The notes under the pieces are model-generated. The model did not search any database. It was given only the letters and a program-made list of their open reading frames with translations, and was not told the DNA's origin. DNA of 64,000 nucleotides from contig CAWCVN010000004.1 in NCBI GenBank assembly GCA_963799045.1, positions 186,001 to 250,000 of the forward strand, given 5' to 3'. The translations under genes and the position numbers were made by a program. Each line of letters opens with the position of its first letter. Position 1 is the stretch's first letter. Positions 8,052 to 15,514 of this stretch are shown here, in pieces. This stretch comes from DASRSS01 sp963799045 (GTDB taxonomy: Bacteria; Actinomycetota; Actinomycetes; Mycobacteriales; Jatrophihabitantaceae).

Positions 8052-8657
8052 ATGACCGATCTGTCAAACGCGATACCGAAGCGCATCGCCGTCACCGACG
8101 CGATGCTGCGCATCGTCGCCGACCAGGGACTCGACCGGCTCAGCGTGCGCGAGGTCGCCGCCGCGGCTCGCGTTTCCATCGGTGCCGTCCAGCACTACTT
8201 TCCGACCAAGGACGCGATGCTCAGTGCCGCCTACGAGGAGGTTGTGGCGCGCATCCGAAGCCGGCTTCGGGCCGTCAAGATCGGCTCCGATCCACGCCAG
8301 AACCTCACCGTCTTGCTCCGCGAACTCCTCCCGCTCGATGAGAACCGCGCGGACGAGTGCCGCATTCATCTCGCCTTTGCCGCCCGCGCAGCCACAGCGC
8401 CGGAGCTGGCCGAGATTCAGCGGACGAGCCTCGCCGAACTCCACGCCGCCGTGGCTGAGGCGTTCACCGCCGCATGGCACGGTCATGCCTCCCGAACCGC
8501 GTGCGTGACCGCCGCCCACGCGGCGATCGCCGCAGCCGACGGCCTCGCACTGCACGCGGTCAGCTCCGACGGTTGGCTGCTCCGACGTCGCCAGCTCGCG
8601 ACTGTCGACCTGGTCGTCGACGCGCTCATGGCCACGCAACCGACGGCAGCCCGCTGA
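8052..8657 (+). CDS. TetR family transcriptional regulator
   Basis: 201 residues. The N-terminal helix-turn-helix is clear: RIAVTDAMLRIVADQGLDRLSVREVAAAARVSIGAVQHYFPTKDAMLSAA, with the TetR hallmark YF after the recognition helix. The C-terminal part is a ligand-binding helical domain of the BetI/TetR_C_6 type, rich in Ala and Leu. It presumably represses itself and the divergent deazaflavin oxidoreductase through the two CATAC/GTATG palindromes in the shared promoter. The ATG at 8052 has no ribosome-binding site and could be the first base of a leaderless message. The ligand is unknown. Confidence 0.88.
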   Translation: MTDLSNAIPKRIAVTDAMLRIVADQGLDRLSVREVAAAARVSIGAVQHYFPTKDAMLSAAYEEVVARIRSRLRAVKIGSDPRQNLTVLLRELLPLDENRADECRIHLAFAARAATAPELAEIQRTSLAELHAAVAEAFTAAWHGHASRTACVTAAHAAIAAADGLALHAVSSDGWLLRRRQLATVDLVVDALMATQPTAAR

Positions 8658-8778
8658 TCCGCGCACGACGGGCCGGCGCTGACCGGTCGGGGGCATGCCT
8701 CGGGGTGTTGCGTGGCGAGCTCGGCTGTGAGCGAACGCCGGTCGTGTCGCGCTCGCGCCGGCGCTACCGTCCGAGACT

Positions 8779-9084
8779 ATGGACAACGTCATCCCGTTGC
8801 GGAGCCGGACAGCCACCGCGCCCGAGCGCCTGTGGCGCGAGGCGGTCGGCGATCAGCTGCGGACCGAGCGACGCGGGCGCGGCGAACGCATCGCCGACGT
8901 CGCCGCACGGGCCGGAGTCTCGCCGCAGTACCTGTCCGAGCTCGAGCGGGGACGCAAGGACGCCTCGTCCGAAATGCTCTCGGCGATCTCCGGGGCGCTG
9001 GGCCTGCCGGTGTCGGAGCCGACCGGTCGGGCGAGCCGCTCGTTGCCCGCCCGCGACGGTGAGCCGGTCTGCCTGGCCGCCTAA
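8779..9084 (+). CDS. XRE-family regulator, ClgR/PopR-like
   Basis: 101 residues. The start VIPLRSRTA is followed by an HTH_XRE domain: LRTERRGRGERIADVAARAGVSPQYLSELERGRKDASSEMLSAISGALGLPV (about 29-79). The SELERGRKDASSEML stretch is the signature of actinobacterial activators of Clp protease genes (ClgR in corynebacteria, PopR for clpP3P4 in Streptomyces). It faces a two-gene clpP operon, overlapping its 3' end by four bases, which strengthens that reading. A TACCGT hexamer ends about eight bases before the ATG, suggesting a leaderless transcript. Assignment to ClgR versus PopR is open. Confidence 0.75.
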   Translation: MDNVIPLRSRTATAPERLWREAVGDQLRTERRGRGERIADVAARAGVSPQYLSELERGRKDASSEMLSAISGALGLPVSEPTGRASRSLPARDGEPVCLAA

Positions 9085-9692
9085 GGCGCGTTGCGCGGTA
9101 TCCGGGGGGCGAGCACGGAGTCGACCACGCCGTACTCCAGCGCCGCCTGCGGGGTAAGTATCAAGTCCCGCTCGGTGTCCTCGCGCACCTGCGCCGGCGT
9201 GCGGCCGGTGTGCTCGGCGAGGATCCCCTCGAGCATCGTGCGGACCCGCTCGACCTCGTTTGCCTCGAGCACCAGATCGGGTATCGCGCCGCGGCCTTCG
9301 GCGGCCGGTGCGTGGATCACGACCCGGCCGTGCGGCAGGATCTGCCGCTTGCCGGGAGCACCGCCGGCGAGCAGCACGGCAGCGGTCGCAGCGGCCTGAC
9401 CCACGCAGGTCGTCTCGACCTCGCACTGGATGTACTGCATTGCGTCGTAGACGGCCAGGGTGGCCGGGATCGAGCCACCGGCCGAGTTGATGTAGAGGTT
9501 GACCGGCTGATCGGCGCTCTCTGACTCCAGATGGATGAGCTGGGCGATGATCGCGTTGGCGACGCCGTCATCGATCGCTGTGCCCAGGTAGATCACCCGC
9601 TCGGCCAGCAACCGGCTGTAGATGTCGACGGTCCGCTCACCTTGATTGGTCCGGGTCGTGACGTAGGGGATCGGGTAGCTGCTCATCGTCAC
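9081..9692 (-). CDS. ClpP-like subunit lacking the catalytic serine
   Basis: 203 residues with full ClpP length and fold motifs: GERTVDIYSRLLAERVIYLG, LYINSAGGSIPATLAVYDAMQ, KRQILPHGRVVIHAPA, and EDTERDLILTPQAALEYGVVDSVL. The nucleophile site is changed: the family reads GQAAS, this protein reads GQAAAT with Ala at position 102 (codon GCG). The catalytic His (H127) and the Asp-bearing DTERD segment remain. Other conserved spots are also altered (NSPGG to NSAGG, IHQP to IHAP). It should be inactive alone and probably forms a mixed tetradecamer with the Ser-containing subunit encoded just upstream, with which it overlaps by four bases (ATGA). It is a secondary clpP, not the clpX-linked pair. 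Confidence 0.85.
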   Translation of the reverse strand: MTMSSYPIPYVTTRTNQGERTVDIYSRLLAERVIYLGTAIDDGVANAIIAQLIHLESESADQPVNLYINSAGGSIPATLAVYDAMQYIQCEVETTCVGQAAATAAVLLAGGAPGKRQILPHGRVVIHAPAAEGRGAIPDLVLEANEVERVRTMLEGILAEHTGRTPAQVREDTERDLILTPQAALEYGVVDSVLAPRIPRNAP

Positions 9693-10303
9693 GCCCCCAG
9701 CCCGATCGGCCGACGCGGCGTCGGCAGGACATCCTCCGCGGACTCGATTACGTGGTCGACGAAGCCATAGTCACGTGCTTCGTCGGCGCTGAACCAACGG
9801 TCTCGCCGCGAGTCCCGTTCGACCGTCGCCACCTCCTGGCCGGTGTCGGCGGCGATCAGCCCGAGAACGGTGTCCCGCGTCCGTCGCAGGTCCTCAGCTT
9901 GGATCGCGATGTCCTGCGCGCTGCCACCGATGCCGGACGAACCCTGGTGCAGCAGAACCTTCGCATGCGCGAGGGTGTAGCGCTTGCCACGAGTGCCCGA
10001 GCTGAGCAGGAACTGGCCGGCGCTGTAGGCCATGCCGACGTTCACGGTGACCACGTCGTTGGGGATCGCCCGCATGCAGTCCCTGATCGCCAGCATGCCG
10101 GGAACGGACCCGCCCGGAGAGTTGATCAGCAACCGGACGTCGGCATCGGGGTTCTCCGCGGCGAGTAGCAGCAGTCCCGCGCACAGGCGGTTGCTGTTCC
10201 ACTGCTCGAGCGGCTCACCGAGCAGCAACGTCCGCCGCTCGAACAGGTTGCGGTAGATGGCCTCGTCCAGGTCGTGCCCAGGAGCCGGGCGCTCGTCGCT
10301 CAT
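9689..10303 (-). CDS. clpP: ATP-dependent Clp protease proteolytic subunit, active type
   Basis: 204 residues. ClpP motifs are RLLINSPGGSVPGMLAIRDCM, the nucleophile segment NVGMAYSAGQFLLSSG (S94), KRYTLAHAKVLLHQGSSG (H119) and VERDSRRDRWFSADEARDYGFVDHVI (Asp). All three triad residues are therefore present. It acts in the cytoplasm with a Clp ATPase as a barrel protease. The frame is open far upstream, but that part is low-complexity; ATG 10301-10303 is chosen because MSDERP precedes the fold at the normal distance. It is first in an operon with the Ser-less paralogue and lies opposite the XRE regulator. Confidence 0.88.
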   Translation of the reverse strand: MSDERPAPGHDLDEAIYRNLFERRTLLLGEPLEQWNSNRLCAGLLLLAAENPDADVRLLINSPGGSVPGMLAIRDCMRAIPNDVVTVNVGMAYSAGQFLLSSGTRGKRYTLAHAKVLLHQGSSGIGGSAQDIAIQAEDLRRTRDTVLGLIAADTGQEVATVERDSRRDRWFSADEARDYGFVDHVIESAEDVLPTPRRPIGLGA

Positions 10304-10342
10304 GTCCCCAGCCTGGCTGCGGGCACGCGCCGCTGTCTCGCC

Positions 10343-10361
10343 GCGCTGCCCACGGCAGCGC
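10343..10361. promoter_or_regulatory. Perfect inverted repeat upstream of the clpP operon
   Basis: Arms GCGCTGCC (10343-10350) and GGCAGCGC (10354-10361) flank a CAC centre. The repeat lies 40-58 bases upstream of the clpP start and 29 bases after the stop of the preceding small gene. It could be the operator for the clpP pair or the terminator of the upstream gene; no T-run follows, which slightly favours an operator. It does not match the GTTCGC/GCGAAC ClgR box. Confidence 0.4.
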
Positions 10362-10389
10362 TGCCCGAAGACGATCGCCCGCCAGCGCC

Positions 10390-10608
10390 TCAACGCTTGG
10401 GCGCCCACCAACGGCGGTACACGACCTCCACCACGGCGGACGCGATCACGATCGAGGCTGCGGCCGCCGGAATCACCCGCCACGGCAGGGGCCAGGCCGG
10501 CAGCGCAAACGCCACGAGCAGGTTCATCGCCAGGTACACGAGCGCGAACAGCACGATCTGCCGCGCCCTCGTGAGCGGGTGCAGCGTGGGACGGCCCATG
10601 ATGAGCAT
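10390..10608 (-). CDS. Small membrane protein, two predicted segments
   Basis: 72 residues with two hydrophobic spans, QIVLFALVYLAMNLLVAFALPAW and VIPAAAASIVIASAVVEVVY, and a basic tail RRWWAPKR, so both ends probably face the cytoplasm. The start is ATG 10606-10608 with GGATGGG a few bases upstream; an internal ATG three codons later is possible. I do not recognise a family. It lies upstream of the clpP operon on the same strand. Confidence 0.5.
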   Translation of the reverse strand: MLIMGRPTLHPLTRARQIVLFALVYLAMNLLVAFALPAWPLPWRVIPAAAASIVIASAVVEVVYRRWWAPKR

Positions 10609-10727
10609 TGTCGCCCATCCCCGCCGAATGCGGATGCTTGCGCTCCGGTACCGGCGCCCGATTCGTCCGCAGCCGTCCGAAGGTTGAGGGCTGACGGCCC
10701 AGCCGGGATCGGTTAGCCTGCCCGGTC

Positions 10728-11510
10728 ATGAAGCTGGCCATCCTCGGTGTTGCCACCCTCGTCGTCGGTCTGATCCAGGGCACCCCCGGGCTGGCGGCGG
10801 TCGGCGGGTTCTGGATCGTCGCCGGGCTGCTCGTCCGGACACTGCAGCAGGCCCGCAACTCCAGTGCCTCCGCCTCGGCGCCGTCCACGCCGATCGACGG
10901 CAAGGCGAAGACGCCGCCGACGGGGCGCACCGTAGCCCTCAACACCACCGTCATGCTGGCGGTCGGACTGCCCTCGCTGGCGGTCGGCGTACTCGAACTG
11001 GGCATCGACAGGCAGGATGCCGGCTGGCGCTGGCTGCCGATCGCGGTCGGGGGGTTGAGCACCGCGGTCGCCGTCGTTGCCGCGCTGATGTACCTGCTGG
11101 GATCAGGCATGTCCGCCACGGCAGACCACGTGGGCGTCCCGGAGCTGCCGGCGACGATCACCATCCGCGCCATGCGCGAGACCGGCACCTACATCAACGA
11201 CCGGCCCCGGCTGGAATTCGAGCTGCTCGTCACACCCGACGGAATGCCGCCGTACCAGGTGACCAAGCGGGCCACCGTGCCCTTCACGGCGATGGGGTCG
11301 TTACGGGTGGGCGCGGGATTCCACGCCAAGGTGGCGGGGCCGGACAAGCCGACATCGATGGAGATCGACTGGGACGCGCCCACCGCCGTCGGCAGCGACG
11401 CGCAGGACGTGACCGCCCGCCTCGGCGAGCTGGACAGGCTGCGTCACGAGGGCGCCATCACCGCCGACGAGTACGAGGCACAACGCAAGCGCGTCCTCGA
11501 TTCGATCTGA
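10728..11510 (+). CDS. Membrane protein with C-terminal SHOCT domain
   Basis: 260 residues. Two hydrophobic hairpins lie in the first half: LAILGVATLVVGLIQGTPGLAAVGGFWIVAGLLV at the start, and TVMLAVGLPSLAVGVLEL plus LPIAVGGLSTAVAVVAALMYLLG at about 82-130. A soluble beta-rich part follows, with TITIRAMRETGTYINDRPRLEFELLVTPDGMPPYQV. The last 30 residues (LGELDRLRHEGAITADEYEAQRKRVLDSI) are a clear SHOCT oligomerisation motif. The soluble part resembles the small beta domain seen in other actinobacterial SHOCT proteins; function is unknown. A TTAGCCT element ends about eight bases before the ATG, which fits a leaderless start. Confidence 0.75.
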   Translation: MKLAILGVATLVVGLIQGTPGLAAVGGFWIVAGLLVRTLQQARNSSASASAPSTPIDGKAKTPPTGRTVALNTTVMLAVGLPSLAVGVLELGIDRQDAGWRWLPIAVGGLSTAVAVVAALMYLLGSGMSATADHVGVPELPATITIRAMRETGTYINDRPRLEFELLVTPDGMPPYQVTKRATVPFTAMGSLRVGAGFHAKVAGPDKPTSMEIDWDAPTAVGSDAQDVTARLGELDRLRHEGAITADEYEAQRKRVLDSI

Positions 11511-11526
11511 CCCGACCGCCCGGCGC

Positions 11527-12009
11527 CTACGGTCCGCTGGATGCCTGGCGCTGCGCTTCGCTGCCCGGCCCGAGCGATTGCGGCCGGACGCAGGCGGCGA
11601 CGGGCGCATCCCGGGCCCGGCGTATCACCGTCACCGGCACGTCCCGCGGGAAGTACTCCTGCCGGCGCCTCTCGAGCGCGCGGAGCTGCCAGTCGTAGGG
11701 GATCCGGAGACGGTCTTGCGCGCTGTGCCGCGGGCACAGTGCTTGGCCGTTGCGTGGGTCGGTCCAGCCGCCGCGGCGGTGCGGATGCACGTGATCGGCC
11801 TCGAGTTGCCGCCGCTCCTGGCACTTGCCGGACACCCGCGAGTAGTGCTCGCACCGCCCGCCTGCCCGGCGCACGATCTCCTTCCGCTGCGCGCTGCTGA
11901 ACCGTTGCGCCGGATCGAGCGGTCCCGAAAGCCGCATAACTCTCACCGCCTCCGCGAGCCAGGCACCGCCACCGAGCACGAGGAGCACCGCAGAAACCCA
12001 CAGCAGCAC
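11527..12009 (-). CDS. HNH endonuclease-domain protein with N-terminal membrane anchor
   Basis: About 160 residues from GTG 12007-12009. Residues 1-24 are hydrophobic (VLLWVSAVLLVLGGGAWLAEAV). An HNH domain follows: FSSAQRKEIVRRAGGRCEHYSRVSGKCQERRQLEADHVHPHRRGG, then NGQALCPRHSAQD. The C-x-H/Y...ExDHVxPHRRGG...NxxxLCxxHN pattern is complete enough for metal binding and catalysis, although the first Cys pair reads CEH rather than CxxC. A membrane-anchored HNH protein is unusual; secretion or a role at the envelope would be an inference. It is divergent from the esterase-FMO operon. Confidence 0.65.
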   Translation of the reverse strand: MLLWVSAVLLVLGGGAWLAEAVRVMRLSGPLDPAQRFSSAQRKEIVRRAGGRCEHYSRVSGKCQERRQLEADHVHPHRRGGWTDPRNGQALCPRHSAQDRLRIPYDWQLRALERRRQEYFPRDVPVTVIRRARDAPVAACVRPQSLGPGSEAQRQASSGP

Positions 12010-12063
12010 ACCTTCTGATCGGCAGCGCGGGGCGCCCGGCTGAGCCCCGCACGGATTCTCACC

Positions 12064-12077
12064 TAGAACCTGTTCCA
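12064..12077. promoter_or_regulatory. KstR-like operator
   Basis: The 14 bases TAGAACCTGTTCCA match the published KstR consensus TnnAACnnGTTnnA at every fixed position. The site lies 42 bases upstream of the ATG of the esterase gene and 55 bases from the divergent HNH gene. KstR is the TetR repressor of cholesterol uptake and side-chain degradation in mycobacteria and rhodococci. No kstR gene is in this window. Confidence 0.6.
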
Positions 12078-12118
12078 GTTTGTCGATATGGTCCGGACAG
12101 GGCGACAACGGGAGGCGC

Positions 12119-13252
12119 ATGTCCGCGGTGCACGGCAGCTGCCAAGGGCGATTCGAGCCGGTGCGAGCGCTGCTCGCCGGCGCGCTCGCATCGGGCCGCG
12201 AGGCCGGCGCCTCGGTGTGCGCGATCCAGGACGGCGAGGTACTCCTGGATCTGTGGGGCGGCCTGGCCGACGCGACGGTCGAGCGGCTCTGGCAGCAGGA
12301 CACGCTCGTCGACGTCTTCTCGATCAGCAAGACGATGACCGCCTTGGCCGCACTCGTGCTCGTCGACCGCGGTGAGCTCGACCTGGACGCCCCGGTCGCC
12401 CGGTACTGGCCGGAGTTCGCGGCCGCCGGCAAAGGTGGCGTGCTGGTTCGACATGTGCTCGGCCACACCTCCGGCGTCGCCGGCTGGCAACGACGGGTCG
12501 GGCTGGCCGAGCTCTACGACACCGAGGGCGCCGCGCGGCTGCTGGCCGCACAGGAGCCCTGGTGGCAACCCGGCACGGCCTCGGGCTACCACGCGATGAA
12601 CTACGGCCACCTGGTCGATGGCGTCGTGCGACGCGTGACGGGATGCTCACTCGGCGAGTTCTTCCGCGCAGAGCTCGCCGTGCCGCTCGGCGCGGACTTC
12701 CACATCGGTACGCCGGGGTCGCTCGACGGCCGGGTCGCGATCCTCGTGCCGCCGGAGGCGCAATCGTCCGCATTGGGCGCACTCGATCCGGACAGCATCG
12801 CGGTGAAGACACTCGGCAACCCGCCGCTGGACCTGCAGGAAGTGCACGGCACCGCCTGGCGCCGTGCCGAGCTGGGTGCGATGAACGGGCACGGCAACGC
12901 CCGTAGCGTCGCGCAGGCCCAATCGGTGATCTCGCACGCGGGCCGGGACCTGCTTCGCCCGTCGACCGTCGAGCAGGTCCTCCGGCCCCAGTCCGACGGC
13001 ACAGACCTCGTGCTGGGGGTGCCGGTGCGTTTCGGCCTCGGTTACGCACTCGGGCACCCGAGCTCGGGTCGCGGCCGCGTGTGCTGGTGGACCGGCTTCG
13101 GCGGTGCGCTGGTGGTCAACGACCTCGACCGCCGGCTGACCGTCGCGTACGTGATGAACAAGATGGCGCCCGGCCTGATCAACCTGGGCCGAGGCGGCGA
13201 GTACCTGCAAGCGATCTACGACGTACTCGACGCGAAGGAGCGCGAATCGTGA
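12119..13252 (+). CDS. Serine hydrolase/esterase, class C beta-lactamase fold (LipL-type)
   Basis: 377 residues. The motif order is of the EstB/LipL group: SxxK as S-I-S-K in DVFSISKTMTALAALVLVD (about 64-82), the Tyr box as SGYHAMNYGHLVDGVVRR (about 157-174), and a late GRVCWWTGFGGALVVNDL where the glycine-rich KTG equivalent lies. Such enzymes hydrolyse lipid-like or short esters. ATG 12119 has GGGAGG three bases upstream. It overlaps the next gene by four bases (GTGA), so esterase and flavin monooxygenase are one operon, a pairing that fits ester formation by a Baeyer-Villiger enzyme and cleavage by an esterase. A KstR-like box lies upstream. Confidence 0.82.
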   Translation: MSAVHGSCQGRFEPVRALLAGALASGREAGASVCAIQDGEVLLDLWGGLADATVERLWQQDTLVDVFSISKTMTALAALVLVDRGELDLDAPVARYWPEFAAAGKGGVLVRHVLGHTSGVAGWQRRVGLAELYDTEGAARLLAAQEPWWQPGTASGYHAMNYGHLVDGVVRRVTGCSLGEFFRAELAVPLGADFHIGTPGSLDGRVAILVPPEAQSSALGALDPDSIAVKTLGNPPLDLQEVHGTAWRRAELGAMNGHGNARSVAQAQSVISHAGRDLLRPSTVEQVLRPQSDGTDLVLGVPVRFGLGYALGHPSSGRGRVCWWTGFGGALVVNDLDRRLTVAYVMNKMAPGLINLGRGGEYLQAIYDVLDAKERES

Positions 13253-14577
13253 AGGTGTGCATCATCGGTGCCGGCTGCTCGGGCTTCACCACGGCCAAGC
13301 GGCTGATGGACCACGGCATCGACTTCGACTGCTTCGAGAGCTCGGATGACGTGGGCGGCAATTGGTACTACAACAACCCCAACGGCCGCTCCGCCTGCTA
13401 CGAGAGCCTGCACATCGACACCTCGACCACCCGGCTGCAGTTCGCCGAGTTTCCCGCGCCGGCGGACTGGCCACACTTTCCGCACCATACGTTGATCCAC
13501 CAGTACTTCCGCGACTACGTCGACCACTTCGGGGTGCGCGAACACATCACGTTCAACACCACGGTCGACAAGGCGGTCCGTGCTGCCGACGGGCAGTGGA
13601 CGGTCACGATCAGCAGCCCGGGGCGCGGTGCGGAGGCGCGAAGCTACGACGCGCTGGTCGTCGCGAACGGCCACCATTGGGATCCGCGGATGCCGGAATA
13701 CCCGGGACAGTTCGACGGCGTCATCATGCACAGCCACGCCTACCGCAGTCCGTTCGAGCCGATCGACATGCGCGGCAAGCACATCGTCGTCGTAGGCATG
13801 GGCAACTCGGGCATGGACATCGCCTCGGAGCTTTCGCATCGATCGATCGCCAAGCACCTGTGGGTGTCGGCCCGGCGCGGTGTCTGGGTGCTGTCGAAGT
13901 ACCGCGACGGCGTACCCGCGGACAAGATGATGATGCCGCCGTGGATGCCTCGCAAGGTCGGTCTGCGCATCGCCCGCAAGAAGATCAAGAAGATCGTCGG
14001 CAACATGGAGGACTACGGCCTGCCCAAGCCGGATCACGAGCCCCTCAGCGCGCACCCGTCGGTGAGTATCGACTTCCTCGCAAAGGCCGGTTCCGGGGAC
14101 CTGACCTGCAAGCCGCAGATCACCGCGCTGGAAGGCGATCACGTGCGCTTCGCCGACGGGACAACCGTTCCGGCCGACGTGATCATCTGTGCGACCGGCT
14201 ACAGGATGAGCTTTCCGTTCTTCGACGATCCGCAACTGCATCCGGACGCCGAACACCGGTTCCCGTTGTTCAAGCGCATCGTCAGGCCCGGCATCGACAA
14301 CCTGTTCTTCATGGGGTTGGCGCAGTCCTCACCGACGATCGTGAATCTCGCCGAGCGGCAGAGTCACCTGGTCGCGAAGCTGCTGTCAGGACGCTACGCG
14401 CTGCCGTCCGTCGAGCAGATGCACGCGATCATCGCGAAGGACGACGCCGCGAGCCTCGCGCAGTACTACAACGCGCCGCGGCACACCATTCAGGTCGACT
14501 TCGCGCGCTACGTGATCGACCTGAACAAGGAGATCGCCGCGGGTGAGAAGCGGGCCAGCGCACTCGCTCCGGCGTAG
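13249..14577 (+). CDS. Flavin-containing monooxygenase (FMO)
   Basis: 442 residues from GTG 13249. It has an FAD-binding Rossmann motif at the extreme N-terminus (IIGAGCSGFTTAKRL), the FMO fingerprint FxGxxxHxxxY as FDGVIMHSHAY (about 157-167), a second nucleotide motif VVVGMGNSGMDIASEL for NADPH, and the C-terminal ICATGYRMSFPFFD. These point to a class B flavoprotein monooxygenase that oxygenates N, S or carbonyl substrates with NADPH and O2. Final Tyr instead of Trp in the fingerprint places it nearer classical FMOs than typical Baeyer-Villiger enzymes. It is translationally coupled to an esterase. The frame extends upstream of GTG only as antisense-like sequence. Confidence 0.87.
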   Translation: MKVCIIGAGCSGFTTAKRLMDHGIDFDCFESSDDVGGNWYYNNPNGRSACYESLHIDTSTTRLQFAEFPAPADWPHFPHHTLIHQYFRDYVDHFGVREHITFNTTVDKAVRAADGQWTVTISSPGRGAEARSYDALVVANGHHWDPRMPEYPGQFDGVIMHSHAYRSPFEPIDMRGKHIVVVGMGNSGMDIASELSHRSIAKHLWVSARRGVWVLSKYRDGVPADKMMMPPWMPRKVGLRIARKKIKKIVGNMEDYGLPKPDHEPLSAHPSVSIDFLAKAGSGDLTCKPQITALEGDHVRFADGTTVPADVIICATGYRMSFPFFDDPQLHPDAEHRFPLFKRIVRPGIDNLFFMGLAQSSPTIVNLAERQSHLVAKLLSGRYALPSVEQMHAIIAKDDAASLAQYYNAPRHTIQVDFARYVIDLNKEIAAGEKRASALAPA

Positions 14578-14656
14578 CTGAGGCCGACGCGGCAGCTCGC
14601 CCCGCGCCGCCGACCCGCACCGACGAACGCCGCCGTCGTGATCGGGCCGCAGGGCC

Positions 14657-15514
14657 TCACTTCAGGTGATCGGCGAGGCGACCCTGCTCGCCGAACAGCT
14701 CGGCGGTCCACCGTGCGAGCAGTTCGGTGTTGTCGTTGTCGTCCGGGTGGAAGCCGACCTTGTTGTACGCGCGAATGCGGCGGACGACCGTAGGGCTGAG
14801 GAAGGGCGAGTGTCGCAGTGCCGCGAGGCTGCGCAGCAGACGCATCGGTCGGTAGGTGTCCCGGTCGCCGAGCAGCGACAGGGCGGAGTGCACGGTCACG
14901 CCGACGAGGAAGCTGAAGGTGATGTAGCGCATCGTCCAGATGCGCCGGCGTTCGCTGCCGCCGGCCGCGCGGTAGACGTCGAACGCGACGGACTTGTGCT
15001 CGGACTCCTCCACTGCGTGCCACAGCAGCATCGATCGGACCTCGGTCGTTCCCAGCAGCGCCTGCGCCCGCTCGTCGGTCAGCAGCGTCTCGGCGAGCGC
15101 CGCCGTGTAGTGCTCGAGCGCCGCGGTCACGGCCAGGCACGTCAGCGGGGACAGCAGCCGCTCGTAGAGGCCGAGGCCGCGCTTGACCGCCCGGTCGACC
15201 CGCCGCGTCGGGTAGCCCATCTGCGCAAGGCGCTCATTGAGCGCGCGGTGCTCGCGGCCGTGCGTCACCTCTTGGCCGATGAACCCCGCGACCTGCTTGC
15301 TCAGTTCGGGATCGGTCACCCGATCGGCATGTCGGCGCACCGAACGAACGAAGAAGTCCTCGCCCTCGGGGAACATCGCCGACAGCACGGCGACCACGTG
15401 GCTCATGACCAGGTCGCCGTCCACGTAGTGCCGGTCCAGCGAACCGGTCGGGTAGTCGAACTTGATCCGGCGGGTGCGCACGTCGCGCACCCGCACCGGG
15501 CGGGTGGTTGTCAT
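14657..15514 (-). CDS. Predicted metal-dependent hydrolase (PF10118 type)
   Basis: 285 residues. Helical, histidine-rich segments fit the PF10118 family: FIGQEVTHGREHRALNERLA (about 78-97), AVTAALEHYTAALAETLL (about 128-145) and LLWHAVEESEHKSVAFDVY (about 163-181). Together they give several E/H pairs of the E-x-x-H/ExxxH kind, a di-metal helical bundle like ferritin-type oxygenases. A hydrophobic stretch YITFSFLVGVTVHSALSLL follows. The reaction is unknown. Its start overlaps the stop of the upstream tetR by four bases, so regulator and enzyme form a two-gene operon. Confidence 0.8.
   Translation of the reverse strand: MTTTRPVRVRDVRTRRIKFDYPTGSLDRHYVDGDLVMSHVVAVLSAMFPEGEDFFVRSVRRHADRVTDPELSKQVAGFIGQEVTHGREHRALNERLAQMGYPTRRVDRAVKRGLGLYERLLSPLTCLAVTAALEHYTAALAETLLTDERAQALLGTTEVRSMLLWHAVEESEHKSVAFDVYRAAGGSERRRIWTMRYITFSFLVGVTVHSALSLLGDRDTYRPMRLLRSLAALRHSPFLSPTVVRRIRAYNKVGFHPDDNDNTELLARWTAELFGEQGRLADHLK

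Noticed and set aside
10304..11188. Upstream extension of the clpP frame (295 codons)
   Set aside because: It runs antisense through the SHOCT protein and is low-complexity; the ClpP fold starts at 10303.
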